Below are positions 45,421-54,794 of a stretch of 64,000 nucleotides of DNA, in pieces. Position 1 is the first letter of the stretch. Every line of letters begins with the position of its first letter. The translations under genes and the position numbers were made by a program. This DNA is from Lacticaseibacillus suibinensis (lineage in GTDB: Bacteria; Bacillota; Bacilli; Lactobacillales; Lactobacillaceae). Location: contig NZ_RHOK01000012.1 of the NCBI RefSeq assembly GCF_003946175.1, forward strand, positions 1 to 64,000, given 5' to 3'. The notes below the pieces were generated by a model, which was given only the letters and a program-made list of their open reading frames with translations, ran no database searches and was not told the origin of the DNA.

Positions 45421-46530
45421 ATGAAAATTGGTGTGCCAAAGGAAATCAAGAACAATGAAAATCGGGTGGGCCTGACCCCTCCCGGCGCGGCGAGTTTGAT
45501 CAAGGCCGGCCACAAGGTGGCAATTGAGCATACGGCCGGTACCAGCGCCGGCTATGCCGACGCAAAATACGAGGCGGCGGGCGCGCAGCTGGTCGATGCC
45601 GACACCGCTTGGCAAGCGGACTTGGTGATCAAAGTCAAAGAGCCCCTCGCCAGCGAATACCACTACTTCCGGTCGGATTTGATTTTGTACACCTACCTGC
45701 ACTTGGCCGCTAACAAGCCCCTAACGGAAGCCCTGATGGCCGCTGGGGTCACCGCCATTGGTTACGAAACCATGGTCGGCCCCGCCGCTGACTTACCGGC
45801 GCTGGCGCCAATGAGTCAAGTGGCTGGCCGCATGGCAGTGTTATTCGGCGCCCAGTATCTCCAAACGCAAAACGGCGGTAAAGGCGTGCTACTCACCGCC
45901 GTGCCTGGCGTGGCCAAAGCCAATGTTGTCATCATTGGCGGTGGCGTGGTCGGCTTGAATGCCGCCAAAACTGCTTTGGGCCTTGGCGCCAATGTCACCG
46001 TGCTGGATATCAACAGCCACACCCTGGCGCGCATTGATGCCCAATTTGGCGGTCAAGTCCAAACGCTGTTCTCCAATGAGGCCAATCTAGCTGCCACCAT
46101 TAAAACTGCTGACCTGGTGATTGGAGCCGTGCTTATTCCAGGCGCCGTGGCCCCAAAGCTGGTTTCGGAGCAAATGATTGCCAGCATGACCCCTGGTAGC
46201 GTCGTGGTTGACATCCCCATCGATCAAGGCGGCATTTTTGCCACCAGTGATCATGCCACCACCTTTGATGATCCGATTTACATCAAACACGGGGTGATTC
46301 ATTACGCCGTGGCCAATGTCCCGGGCGCAGTGCCAAAAACCGCGACCGATGCCTTAACCGCAGTGACAACGCCACTTGCGGTCAAGCTCGCCACGCAAGG
46401 CCTCACTCAAGCCGCGCAAACCGACCACATGCTTTACACCGGCGTCAACATCTATGCCGGTCAGCTGGTCGAACCCGCCGTTGGCGCAAGCCTGAACCTA
46501 GCTTATGAGGATTTAGCGAAGCTGCTGTAG
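45421..46530 (+). CDS. ald: Alanine dehydrogenase
   Basis: The 369-residue enzyme interconverts L-alanine and pyruvate with NAD. It starts MKIGVPKEIKNNENRVGLTP, keeps the catalytic His in the YTYLHLA stretch and has the dinucleotide motif GGGVVGLNAA (about 177-186). The length is normal. It has a GGGAGG site. Its 3' end overlaps the converging coiA gene by 18 bp, and no terminator hairpin was noticed between them. Confidence 0.95.
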   Translation: MKIGVPKEIKNNENRVGLTPPGAASLIKAGHKVAIEHTAGTSAGYADAKYEAAGAQLVDADTAWQADLVIKVKEPLASEYHYFRSDLILYTYLHLAANKPLTEALMAAGVTAIGYETMVGPAADLPALAPMSQVAGRMAVLFGAQYLQTQNGGKGVLLTAVPGVAKANVVIIGGGVVGLNAAKTALGLGANVTVLDINSHTLARIDAQFGGQVQTLFSNEANLAATIKTADLVIGAVLIPGAVAPKLVSEQMIASMTPGSVVVDIPIDQGGIFATSDHATTFDDPIYIKHGVIHYAVANVPGAVPKTATDALTAVTTPLAVKLATQGLTQAAQTDHMLYTGVNIYAGQLVEPAVGASLNLAYEDLAKLL

Positions 46531-47550
46531 TTTCTCCGTCACCGTCGCATACCAATTTGGCTGCTGCTGCCATTGCCAAAACAGCGGCGTTTCCTGCAAA
46601 TAACCCGCCTGTTTTAATACTGCCAGCCACTGCCGCCGCACGGCTTCCAGCACCGCTTGATCTGGTATCAGCGGCGTGCGCACCTGCGAAAACTGCCGCC
46701 AAAAAGCCGCTTCGGCGGCTTTTTGAATCGGTGCGGTTTGAAACTGTAGCAACCACCAAGTGCGCAGCTGCCACTCTGGCAAAACCAGTCCCGGCAAATG
46801 CCGCTGCTGCTGATGCACCACCCACGGCACTCCGGCCACGTTCAACCCAAACCTAGCCGCCTGACCCTGCAGCGCCATGACCTTCGGCTCCCGAAAGCGT
46901 AGCCCAGCTTGCACGGCCTTGGCCTCAGCCACCAGCCGCTCGGCATAATCGAGGCGCCGCTGTTGCACCCGGTTAGGCCATTGCAGGCGCTGATCGATAT
47001 GATCAGCGTGCAGCGTCCACTGACTCAGCACCCCCGCCTGCGGATCCAAGAATAATAATTGAAACCCGCCGGCGGTGTAGCGCAGAAATTTGGCCTGTTT
47101 TGCTGCCGGCCAGCGATCAAAATAGCGCGGCCCGGCAATCCAAATCACGACCAAATCGAGCTTAGCATAACCGGCAGTACGCTGCGCCAGCGCCTCAACG
47201 CTAAGCGGACTGCATTGATACTCCAAAACCGTGCGCTTGCCTTCCCGCAACCACACGACATCCGCCCGCTGCTTAATTGCTGGGTAGTAAACCTCTAACT
47301 CACTGCGATAACCGAACTGCTCACCCAACGCCGAGAGCCACTGCTTACCAAGCAAATGCGGTAAACTCTCAGGCTCACTGGCTGCACAGGGCGGCCCCAA
47401 ATGATAAAAATGGGCCGGCATCAACGCCCCATTGCGAATCCCTACAGGCCGCAAACACGCGGGACACACAAACCGCTCATGAAGTGCTTTAGCCTGCTGA
47501 TGATCCCGCAACGTCACCAACCGACCATTTTCTGCTTGGGCAACAAACAT
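46513..47550 (-). CDS. coiA: Competence protein CoiA
   Basis: The 345-residue protein belongs to the CoiA family, which is needed after DNA uptake in competent streptococci and lactobacilli. The N-terminal zinc-finger-like part has CPACLRP near residue 36 and the middle has a nuclease-like ADVVWLREGKRTVLEYQCSP stretch. It may help RecA process incoming DNA. I choose ATG 47550, with AGGTGAGGAG directly before it. recA lies just upstream in the same direction but about 190 bp away. Confidence 0.88.
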   Translation of the reverse strand: MFVAQAENGRLVTLRDHQQAKALHERFVCPACLRPVGIRNGALMPAHFYHLGPPCAASEPESLPHLLGKQWLSALGEQFGYRSELEVYYPAIKQRADVVWLREGKRTVLEYQCSPLSVEALAQRTAGYAKLDLVVIWIAGPRYFDRWPAAKQAKFLRYTAGGFQLLFLDPQAGVLSQWTLHADHIDQRLQWPNRVQQRRLDYAERLVAEAKAVQAGLRFREPKVMALQGQAARFGLNVAGVPWVVHQQQRHLPGLVLPEWQLRTWWLLQFQTAPIQKAAEAAFWRQFSQVRTPLIPDQAVLEAVRRQWLAVLKQAGYLQETPLFWQWQQQPNWYATVTEKLQQLR

Positions 47551-47570
47551 GCTCCTCACCTCACCCAAAC

Positions 47571-47579
47571 ATTACGCAA
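47571..47579 (-). promoter_or_regulatory. Candidate competence promoter element before coiA
   Basis: TTGCGTAAT on the minus strand lies exactly 20 nt before the coiA ATG, the same sequence and spacing as before comFA. It may be a -10 element of a competence sigma factor. Confidence 0.45.
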
Positions 47580-47736
47580 ACAAGGTAGGCGCAGACGCTA
47601 TGAACTCTTCCTTGTGCCTGCACCGCGACAGCCAACCGACGCGCTCTTGTTTCTGGTCCTTGAATGAGCGCGTGACGTAGCGGTTTCGGCCGCCGGGCAC
47701 GCTAAAACCGCCAGCAACTTGCTGACGGCTAAAGGC

Positions 47737-48828
47737 TTACTTATCGATATCAAGGGTGGATGGGTCGGATTCTTCCGCTTCAGCCGGCGCTTCGTCAGCT
47801 TCGGGCTTCGGGAACAGCTTGTCTTGCAACTGCTTGCGCAACTTGTCGGTGACATCCTGATGGGCAATCAAGTAGTTGGCCGCATTGTCGGCCCCTTGCC
47901 CAATCCGCTCGCCATCGTAAGAGTACCAAGAACCACTCTTCTCGACGATTTCGTTATCCACGCCCAAGTTGAGCATATCCGCCTCTGGCGAAATCCCGTG
48001 GCCATAGCTCATCGTGGTTTCTACCGTCTTGAATGGCGGTGCCACCTTGTTCTTGGTTACTTTGATCTTGGTGATGTTACCCACGACATCCGTGCCGTTT
48101 TTAACTTGCTGCGCGCGCCGCACCTCCAGCCGAATGGTGGAATAGAACTTCAAGGCGCGGCCACCAGGCGTGGTTTCTGGGTTGCCGAACATGACGCCGA
48201 TTTTTTCCCGCAACTGGTTGATGAAAATCACAATCGTCTGCGTCTTGAAAATCGTGGACGTCAGCTTCCGCAGCGCCTGAGACATCATCCGGGCTTGCAG
48301 ACCGACATGGCTGTCACCGATTTCACCTTCAATTTCGGCTTGTGGCACCAAAGCGGCGACGGAATCGACGACGACGATGTTAACAGCCCCAGACTGAACC
48401 AAGGCATCAGCAATTTCCAATCCTTGTTCACCGGTATCTGGCTGCGATAACAGCAAGTCGTCGATGTTGACGCCCAGCGCTTCGGCATACTTAGGATCCA
48501 AGGCGTTTTCAGCATCGATATACGCCGCCGTGCCGCCATTTTTCTGGACACTGGCAACGGCTTGCAGGGCAATGGTGGTTTTCCCTGAACTTTCAGGGCC
48601 ATAAATCTCGATGACCCGGCCTTTCGGAAAACCACCGACGCCCAGCGCCAAATCCAAAGATAAGATACCGGTGGAAACCACCGCAACATTCGTGAGCGAC
48701 TTGTCGCCCATCTTCATCACGGCGCCATCACCGAATTGTTTCTTGATCTTCTTCAGCGCCGCATCCAGCGCCTGTTCGCGGGCGCCGCCATCCAGTGAGG
48801 TTTGCCCATTCGCAGATTTTTTAGCCAT
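47737..48828 (-). CDS. recA: Recombinase RecA
   Basis: The 363-residue protein has Walker [10 protein letters not shown] (about 77-85), Walker B in [14 protein letters not shown], and DNA-binding loops L1 and L2 ([20 protein letters not shown]). It drives homologous recombination and SOS induction, and integrates DNA taken up in competence. An SOS operator overlaps its promoter. It is not next to cinA, unlike the common Firmicutes order; coiA is downstream instead. Confidence 0.97.
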   Translation of the reverse strand: MAKKSANGQTSLDGGAREQALDAALKKIKKQFGDGAVMKMGDKSLTNVAVVSTGILSLDLALGVGGFPKGRVIEIYGPESSGKTTIALQAVASVQKNGGTAAYIDAENALDPKYAEALGVNIDDLLLSQPDTGEQGLEIADALVQSGAVNIVVVDSVAALVPQAEIEGEIGDSHVGLQARMMSQALRKLTSTIFKTQTIVIFINQLREKIGVMFGNPETTPGGRALKFYSTIRLEVRRAQQVKNGTDVVGNITKIKVTKNKVAPPFKTVETTMSYGHGISPEADMLNLGVDNEIVEKSGSWYSYDGERIGQGADNAANYLIAHQDVTDKLRKQLQDKLFPKPEADEAPAEAEESDPSTLDIDK

Positions 48829-48861
48829 TGTTTTCGTCCTCTCTATCTCGTTGTCTGATTA

Positions 48862-48884
48862 ATTATACACCAAACGAATGTTCG
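48862..48884 (-). promoter_or_regulatory. recA promoter -10 box with LexA/DinR operator
   Basis: On the minus strand, CGAACATTCGTTTG (48884-48871) fits the Gram-positive LexA box CGAACRNRYGTTYC with two mismatches. It ends 3 bp before a perfect TATAAT (48867-48862). LexA bound here would block RNA polymerase, giving SOS control of recA. Confidence 0.8.
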
Positions 48885-49025
48885 ATGCGACCCCTACCAA
48901 TAATTAAATTCGCAATTACCTGGTATTCACCTTTCATTGCTGCCCGGCTTTTTGCATTGATCCAACATGTGCGTTAAACTGGAACCCAAATTTGGGGGAC
49001 AAGCAAACGCAGAAAGGATGATTCA

Positions 49026-49340
49026 ATGCGTATCGACACAAGCAAGTACCCAGAAGGCCAAGACGCGGTTGATCCCAAGCGGGTCAAACGGTTAAAAATC
49101 CTCAGCCGCGTCGCCACCATTACCTGCATCTCCATGTACATCTCTTACATTCCGCAAATCATCGCCAACTTCTCTGGCAATCCAGTTTCACCACTGCAGC
49201 CGCTGGTCGCGATGATTAATGCGACGCTCTGGGTTGGCTACGGCTGGTTCAAAACATACAAAGACTGGCCTGTGATTATTTCTAATCTCCCAGGGATCGT
49301 CTTTGGGTTCATTACGGTCTTAACCGTCTACATTCACTAA
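49026..49340 (+). CDS. SemiSWEET-type sugar transporter
   Basis: The 104-residue protein has three hydrophobic segments and the PQ-loop motif YIPQ (Pro 43-Gln 44), followed by NATLWVGYGW. This is the bacterial SemiSWEET layout, whose dimers move small sugars down their gradient. An unusual hydrophilic N terminus (about 1-25) precedes the first segment. It is a single gene; the sugar is unknown. Confidence 0.85.
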   Translation: MRIDTSKYPEGQDAVDPKRVKRLKILSRVATITCISMYISYIPQIIANFSGNPVSPLQPLVAMINATLWVGYGWFKTYKDWPVIISNLPGIVFGFITVLTVYIH

Positions 49341-49347
49341 ACGCAAA

Positions 49348-49386
49348 CGGGCAATCAACGCAGCGGCGCTGATTGCCCGTTTTTTT
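49348..49386. terminator. Terminator shared by the SemiSWEET and kinase genes
   Basis: CGGGCAATCA pairs perfectly with TGATTGCCCG, followed by seven T residues on the plus strand. The genes converge here, and the stop of the minus-strand kinase lies within the T run. Confidence 0.85.
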
Positions 49387-50317
49387 ACTGAATGGGAAGC
49401 AACATGGTTTGATCGACTTGCGTCAGCACCGCATGCACTGGGCTGGTGTACTCCTCACCGTCCAACTGAATATGTTCATGTGCGTCGGTACTGAATTCAT
49501 AGCGGTTCGCCTTCACATGGCCAAGCTTGCGGTGCTCCGACTTACCGCTCAAAATTGCCATCAGCACTTGAATCAGCAACCGCCATTTCTCCTTGCGCAC
49601 CAAGACAAAACTAAGCTGATGCCAATCTTGAGCACGGTCTGGGAACAGGCGCAAACCGCCGCCTAAAAACGGATGGTTGGTGAAAACGCACAGGAAGGTG
49701 TTATCAATCGTCACCGGCTGATCGATTTTCACCGTGGACCGGAAGGCTTTCTGGCTCACCACGGCACGTAAAATGTTGGCGGTGTATGAAAGCTGGCCCA
49801 AATGCACCTTGTTTAAGGCGGCCTTGCTGGTGGAATGATTGGTGTCGTACACGATACCGCCATCAACTCCGACGCCGAAGTTGTTCAAAAAGTACAAGGT
49901 GCCATATTCCTCAGTTTCGGCCTTGCCGATGCGGGCGGCGTGCGGGCGAGCGGTTTTTAACGCCGCCACTGCAGCAAAGGGGTCCAAAGGAATGCCATGC
50001 GCCCGGGCGAAATCATTGCCGGTGCCATTAGGAATGTAACCGACTGGGATATCCCCTTGCCCCAAAGCTTGCAAGCCGTTCACGACATCGTGCAAAGTGC
50101 CATCCCCGCCAATCACCACCACGAGGGGCTTGACGCTGGCCGCCTCGACTTTGGCTACCACGGCAGCGACGGCATCGCGGGCATCACCGGGTTGCTTCGT
50201 ATAAGTGGTGGTGGCGAAGGTATACTGCTCGGCCAAAGCCGCCATCAGCGCTGGAATTTGTTTTTTCGTCCGCGCGTTGCCGGCATATTCATTAATAATT
50301 AATTCGATTTCTTCCAC
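49385..50317 (-). CDS. Diacylglycerol kinase-like lipid kinase (YegS/BmrU family)
   Basis: The roughly 310-residue protein has the kinase motifs IINEYAGNA near the start, VVIGGDGTLHDVVNGL (GGDGT) and IPNGTGNDFARA. The family phosphorylates diacylglycerol or related lipids to feed phospholipid turnover. I choose GTG 50317 because the family normally has about five residues before the first motif and GGGGTG lies just upstream; an ATG at 50329 adds four residues. The exact lipid substrate is unknown. Confidence 0.85.
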   Translation of the reverse strand: MEEIELIINEYAGNARTKKQIPALMAALAEQYTFATTTYTKQPGDARDAVAAVVAKVEAASVKPLVVVIGGDGTLHDVVNGLQALGQGDIPVGYIPNGTGNDFARAHGIPLDPFAAVAALKTARPHAARIGKAETEEYGTLYFLNNFGVGVDGGIVYDTNHSTSKAALNKVHLGQLSYTANILRAVVSQKAFRSTVKIDQPVTIDNTFLCVFTNHPFLGGGLRLFPDRAQDWHQLSFVLVRKEKWRLLIQVLMAILSGKSEHRKLGHVKANRYEFSTDAHEHIQLDGEEYTSPVHAVLTQVDQTMLLPIQ

Positions 50318-50466
50318 TTCGCACCCCATACTCTAACGACTGATTAAACATTAATGCTTAGATTATAGCAGAAAAATCATGGCCTATCGCAAGTTAAAGT
50401 TTCCGGTCAGCGGGCAGTTTTTCACCGCGCCACTGCTTGTGGTAAGCTAACGACGGAGATGAGACC

Positions 50467-51024
50467 ATGGCAAAAGCAAAAGCGACCATCGTGAAAACGA
50501 CCAAAGTATTGGTGGGGACCATGCCGCTGACGCAAATCAACGTGACCACCATCATGAAACAAGCCGGCTTGCGGCGGCAAACCTTTTACGACTATTACCG
50601 AGATAAATTCGATGTCCTCGGTGACATCTACCGCACCGAAATCGATGCCGATGTTTGGTACTGTGGGGATTACCGGCGCTGGCCGCAAACGGTACACGCG
50701 ATGCTCACGTATTTTGATGCCAACCGTGACTTCTACCGGCAGGCGCTACAACTCGATGAGCAGAATGCGCCGGAAACTTACATTCGCGCCCACCTAGAAG
50801 AAATGTGTCGCACCATTTTGCGCGATCTACAGCACGCCGAGCAACTCACCTTACCTGCTGACTACCAGCAGTTTCTCGCCGCGGCGATGGCCGATATGAG
50901 CTTAGGCGTGTTGCGCCGGTTCCTGTTGGCCACTCCGGCAGAACCGGTGGCGACAGTGGAGCGTCATCTGAGCACCTTGATCGCCGATAACCTGGCCGGG
51001 CTCAAAGCCCGCACCGGACACTAG
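50467..51024 (+). CDS. TetR-family regulator (DhaS-like)
   Basis: The 185-residue protein has an N-terminal helix-turn-helix (about 20-55, INVTTIMKQAGLRRQTFYDYY) and a C-terminal TetR ligand domain. The helix pattern resembles the DhaS/TetR subgroup found in lactic acid bacteria. It lies about 100 bp upstream of a reductase gene on the same strand, which may be its target. The ligand and operator are not evident. Confidence 0.83.
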   Translation: MAKAKATIVKTTKVLVGTMPLTQINVTTIMKQAGLRRQTFYDYYRDKFDVLGDIYRTEIDADVWYCGDYRRWPQTVHAMLTYFDANRDFYRQALQLDEQNAPETYIRAHLEEMCRTILRDLQHAEQLTLPADYQQFLAAAMADMSLGVLRRFLLATPAEPVATVERHLSTLIADNLAGLKARTGH

Positions 51025-51120
51025 GCTCATATTGTCCGCTTTGCTTACTTTAAATCAGTGTTACACTCTATTTGTCGTTAATCAAAACGCAGCTTTCTCT
51101 GCGTCAAAGGAGTGAAAAAT

Positions 51121-51762
51121 ATGAGTCATGTCTTAATCTTAGGTGCCAACGGGCAGATTGCTCGTTTGGCCGAACAGCAGTTGCTAAGTACCACCTCACA
51201 CCAGTTGACCTTATTTTTGCGGCACGCGAGCCGCCTGCAGGTTCAAGACCCAAGCCGTGAAACGGTGATCGAAGGCAATGCCACCGACGTTGCTGCCCTC
51301 AAAGCGGCACTGACCGGAATCGATATTGTGTACGCCAACTTAGGCAATGCCCAGATTGAAAAGCAGGCCCAAAGCGTCGTCGCGGCGATGGACCAGGCCG
51401 GCGTCAAGCGCCTGATTTGGATTTCGACATTGGGGATTTACGATGAAGTGCCAGGCAAGTTTGGCGCTTGGAACCACGCCCAACTCGATGGCGGCTACCT
51501 TGAACCTTATACTGCTGCCGCCAAGGTCATTGAGGATTCCGATTTGGCCTACACCATCATTCGGCCAGCTTGGCTGTCCAATAAGGATATTGTCAGCTAC
51601 GAAATCACGCACCGCCATGATGCCTTCAAAGGCACCGAGGTTTCGCGTAAGAGTATCGCCGATGTGGTCGTCAAGCTCATCGATGATCCCTCAAAGGCTC
51701 AACGTGATTCGCTGGGGGTCAATCAGCCCAATACCGATGGCGACAAGCCTTCGTTCTACTAA
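51121..51762 (+). CDS. NAD(P)-binding SDR-type reductase
   Basis: The 213-residue protein has an N-terminal dinucleotide motif LGANGQIA (about 6-13) and the atypical-SDR pattern YANLGNAQIEKQAQ and RLIWISTLGIYDE. It resembles flavin-reductase or NmrA-like proteins of lactobacilli. I choose ATG 51121 after AAAGGAG; a GTG three codons up is weaker. A small hairpin (CGCAG/CTGCG) sits before its ribosome site. Substrate unknown. Confidence 0.78.
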   Translation: MSHVLILGANGQIARLAEQQLLSTTSHQLTLFLRHASRLQVQDPSRETVIEGNATDVAALKAALTGIDIVYANLGNAQIEKQAQSVVAAMDQAGVKRLIWISTLGIYDEVPGKFGAWNHAQLDGGYLEPYTAAAKVIEDSDLAYTIIRPAWLSNKDIVSYEITHRHDAFKGTEVSRKSIADVVVKLIDDPSKAQRDSLGVNQPNTDGDKPSFY

Positions 51763-51799
51763 CTTTAAAGCAAGGACCGAGACCTCATTAGCGTTAATG

Positions 51800-51943
51800 A
51801 TGGGTTCTCGACGATTTCAGAACAGTACGAGCCAAAATGCGACGCCCTAGCCGTATAAGCCAAGCGGCCTGCAAAACCGAAGTTCGGGTTTTACAGGCCG
51901 CTTGGCTTATACTCTGGGCTAAAACCGCATTTTGTCTCAGCCT
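51800..51943 (+). repeat. Hairpin repeat family 2, copy A
   Basis: A near-perfect 26-bp stem pairs 51853-51878 with 51887-51912 (GTATAAGCCAAGCGGCC arm). Outer arms AAAATGCG (51834) and CGCATTTT (51926) extend it. The reverse complement of 58815-58958 matches through the whole element, including the flank AGTACGAGCC. It is non-coding and lies between the reductase and the DUF1275 gene. Confidence 0.78.
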
Positions 51944-52023
51944 CTGGGTGGTCAAGGCGAGTTGCTTGACCTCCCTAGCGGATGCGGTAAACTGGCAGCC
52001 ATCACGCAAAGGAGGCGACATGA

Positions 52024-52677
52024 ATGACTCGCCCTGATTACACCGCACTCCTGCCTGGCGCGCTGCTCGCCGCAACGGCAGGGAGCTTAGATGGGTACAC
52101 CTTTTTGCATCAAGGTGCCGTGTTTGCCGGCCTGCAAACCGGCAACTTGATTTTACTCGGCGTCCATCTCGGCGGCGGGCAGTGGGCTGAAGCCGCCCAT
52201 TACGCCGGGGCGCTCCTGACCTTCATGCTCGGCACGGCGGTGGCACGCGGCATCCAGCACCGCTATCAAGGCGCTAGGCTAGACCGAGGAACCTTGATTT
52301 TGTGCTATGAGCTCTTGTTGATCAGTCTGGCCCTGCTGGTGACGCAGCTTGGTCCTCAGCCCCTGGTCACTTGGCTTTTAGCGGCGGCCGCGGCGGCGCA
52401 ACTCCAAGAATTTCGCTCGCTCCATGGCGCGCCATTCACCTCGCTCATGATGACCGGTAATCTGCGGTTATTGGTTGAATCAGGCTACGACTGGCTGATC
52501 AGACGCGAGCATCAAGCTAAGCGCCGCACCGTGGATATCCTGGTGATTTTGCTTAGCTTTGCTGCGGGTGCCGCAGCCGTGCAGGGTTTGTCGTTCATCC
52601 TTGGCCGTAGCGCCCTGGTTTTGGCTTTGGCGAGTTTAATGCTGGTCATCGCCACCGGCCACCGAAAAAAAGTTTGA
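52024..52677 (+). CDS. DUF1275 (YoaK) family membrane protein
   Basis: The 217-residue protein has about six hydrophobic segments and the family start pattern AATAGSLDGYTFLHQGAVFAGLQTGN (shown by residues 15-41). Members are integral membrane proteins of unknown function. I choose ATG 52024; an ATG four bases upstream opens only a 5-codon frame. GGAGGCG precedes it. It is a single gene between a repeat hairpin and the asnA T-box. Confidence 0.85.
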   Translation: MTRPDYTALLPGALLAATAGSLDGYTFLHQGAVFAGLQTGNLILLGVHLGGGQWAEAAHYAGALLTFMLGTAVARGIQHRYQGARLDRGTLILCYELLLISLALLVTQLGPQPLVTWLLAAAAAAQLQEFRSLHGAPFTSLMMTGNLRLLVESGYDWLIRREHQAKRRTVDILVILLSFAAGAAAVQGLSFILGRSALVLALASLMLVIATGHRKKV

Positions 52678-52732
52678 GCGGCCTCTTTTCAAACCGCACC
52701 GAAGATGCTAAAGTAAGTCCAACATTAAAAAA

Positions 52733-52998
52733 CGAAAAGAAAGTTCAGTAACCGCAGCTGCTCTGCCAGTGAATCGAGGCCAGTGGAAACTCGATCAGAC
52801 CCCAACTGCGGTGAATAACCCTTTCTTATGTTGCTACCCCAAATGGCTGCGGCCAAAGTAGGCGTAGCCGTGACCGGCCCGTTACCATCCGGAAACGCAT
52901 GTTAGTGCGTGTTGAGGTGGTCTATTTTAGATAGGCAACTTGGGTGGTACCGCGAAAAGTCTTTCGTCCCTTGCTTAAGGGGACGAAGGGCTTTTTTT
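52733..52998 (+). promoter_or_regulatory. T-box riboswitch controlling asnA (Asn tRNA)
   Basis: The element has a stem I region (52733-52829) closed by GAAAG/CTTTC and CCGCAG/CTGCGG and the conserved T-box TGGGTGGTACCGCG (52941-52954). A terminator pairs TTCGTCCC with GGGACGAA and ends in a T run (52961-52998). A candidate Asn specifier codon AAC lies at 52817-52819. Uncharged Asn tRNA should bind and let transcription reach asnA. Confidence 0.92.
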
Positions 52999-53046
52999 GT
53001 GGCCATCCCTGCTGGCTGTTGCGATTTTCAAAAGGAGTGCATTGAT

Positions 53047-54054
53047 ATGACTTTAATAATTCCAGACCACTATGATCCAAAGCTTTCAGTCAAAGAGACG
53101 GAAGCGGCCATTCGCTACATCCGGGAAACCTTCCAGGATGAATTCGGCCAGCAAATGGGCTTGCAGCGAATGTCGGCGCCGATGATGGTGGAACAAGCCA
53201 CCGGGCTCAATGACAACCTTAACGGCGTGGAAAAACCGGTCAGCTTTACCATGCAAGCCCTGCCTGGGGAGCAGCTCGAAATTGTGCACTCCTTGGCCAA
53301 GTGGAAACGCATGGCCCTTTATCGTTACGGCTTCAAACGACACGAAGGCCTCTACACCAACATGAACGCCATTCGTAAGGATGAAGACCTCGACAACTTT
53401 CACTCCATCTATGTCGATCAATGGGACTGGGAAAAAATCATCACCAAAGAAGAACGCACCGAAGCGACGCTAAAGGCCACTGTTCGCCAAATCTTCAAGG
53501 TCATCAAGCACATGGAAGATGAGGTTTGGTACAAATATCCTCAGGCCGTCCATCACTTACCGCAAGAAATTCACTTCCACACCACGCAAGAACTGGAAGA
53601 CCGCTGGCCCGACAAAACCCCACAAGAGCGGGAAGCGGCGATTTGCCAGGAGGACGGTGCCGTTTTTCTGATGCAAATTGGCGGCCTACTCAAATCCGGC
53701 CAGCGCCATGATGGCCGCGCCCCTGACTACGACGACTGGACCTTGAACGGTGATCTCCTGTTCTGGTACGAACCCCTCCACCATGTAATGGAGCTGTCCA
53801 GCATGGGCATCCGCGTCGATGAGGCGGCCATGCGCCGGCAGCTCAAAGCCGCACATGCTGAAGACCGGGCGCACCTACCGTTTCATGAGTTGCTACTGGC
53901 CGGCAAGCTGCCTTACACCATTGGCGGCGGCATTGGTCAATCCCGGCTGTGCATGTTGCTACTCGGCAAGGCGCATGTCGGCGAAGTGCAGGCTAGCGTT
54001 TGGCCGCAAGCCACGCTTGATGCCTGTCAGGAAGCGGGCATTCAGATTCTCTAG
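53047..54054 (+). CDS. asnA: Aspartate-ammonia ligase AsnA
   Basis: The 335-residue enzyme makes asparagine from aspartate, ammonia and ATP and is related to class II aminoacyl-tRNA synthetases. Motifs include [23 protein letters not shown] and the C-terminal [16 protein letters not shown] choose ATG 53047 after AAAGGAG; the frame extends 46 codons upward into the T-box and is not translated. Control by an Asn T-box agrees with the product. Confidence 0.96.
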   Translation: MTLIIPDHYDPKLSVKETEAAIRYIRETFQDEFGQQMGLQRMSAPMMVEQATGLNDNLNGVEKPVSFTMQALPGEQLEIVHSLAKWKRMALYRYGFKRHEGLYTNMNAIRKDEDLDNFHSIYVDQWDWEKIITKEERTEATLKATVRQIFKVIKHMEDEVWYKYPQAVHHLPQEIHFHTTQELEDRWPDKTPQEREAAICQEDGAVFLMQIGGLLKSGQRHDGRAPDYDDWTLNGDLLFWYEPLHHVMELSSMGIRVDEAAMRRQLKAAHAEDRAHLPFHELLLAGKLPYTIGGGIGQSRLCMLLLGKAHVGEVQASVWPQATLDACQEAGIQIL

Positions 54055-54069
54055 TTTGGCAGATGAAAA

Positions 54070-54100
54070 GAGCTGCTTCATTTACGAAGCAGCCCTTTTT
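54070..54100 (+). terminator. Terminator of asnA
   Basis: GCTGCTTC pairs with GAAGCAGC, followed by CCTTTTT. It also lies downstream of the converging phosphatase gene. Confidence 0.85.
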
Positions 54101-54120
54101 GCATGGATGCAGTTAAACCC

Positions 54121-54732
54121 TCATTGCGGAATTAGCACCCGATCATACGTCAACAACCGCGCCCTAAAGCCATCGTGTTCGTCGAAATGCAAAGCGTTTA
54201 CCGCCACATTTTGCGGTGCGGCTAAGGCTTCCGGCGACAGATGCAAGGCTGCCGCCACCAAGGCGCGAATGGTCATACCATGGCTCACTGCCAGCACCGA
54301 GGCAGACGGCGCCGTGCGCTGCAGCATCGCGAGAAAATCCATGGCCCGGACGGTCAATTCGGCATAGCTTTCGGCATGCGGGGCATGCTTGCTGAAGTTG
54401 GCATTGAACATGCCATGATAATCGAAGCTATCTGGGAATTGATGCCGGAACGGTTCCGGATCAAGCCCTTCCCAATCGCCGAAGCCCATTTCCACCAGCC
54501 GCGGATCCTCATGTAACGGCATATGCTCGCCTGTCAGCAGCGCCGCCGTTTGCTTGGCGCGGGTCATCGTGCTGGTGTAAACCACATCGAACCGCTGCCA
54601 ATCAAAAGCGCCGGCACACTGCTTGGCATAGGCAATGCCCGCCTCAGACAGGGGCACATCATCACCGTTCCCAGAGATGCGTTCCTGGTGATTGGACACG
54701 CTGATGCTGTGACGCACAAGTACAAGTTCCAT
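54121..54732 (-). CDS. Histidine phosphatase family protein (phosphoglycerate mutase-like)
   Basis: The 203-residue protein opens with the catalytic LVRHSISVSNHQERISG (RHG-type; here RHS) and has a second catalytic His in VLAVSHGMTIRAL near residue 150. The family includes phosphatases and mutases; small ones like this are usually phosphatases of unclear substrate. The RHG motif has Ser in place of Gly, which is seen in some members. It is a single gene with a GGAGGG site. Confidence 0.85.
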   Translation of the reverse strand: MELVLVRHSISVSNHQERISGNGDDVPLSEAGIAYAKQCAGAFDWQRFDVVYTSTMTRAKQTAALLTGEHMPLHEDPRLVEMGFGDWEGLDPEPFRHQFPDSFDYHGMFNANFSKHAPHAESYAELTVRAMDFLAMLQRTAPSASVLAVSHGMTIRALVAAALHLSPEALAAPQNVAVNALHFDEHDGFRARLLTYDRVLIPQ

Positions 54733-54794
54733 TAAGTCATCCCTCCATTTGTAAGCAGTTTCAGGATACCATACTTTGCTTGCGCTGCGCCGGC

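Noticed and set aside
51834-51933. Hairpin as an ordinary rho-independent terminator
   Set aside because: No T run follows on either strand, and a whole second copy with the same flanks exists elsewhere.
52909-53046. N-terminal extension of AsnA
   Set aside because: It reads through the T-box and its terminator; the ATG at 53047 has AAAGGAG and matches the family start.
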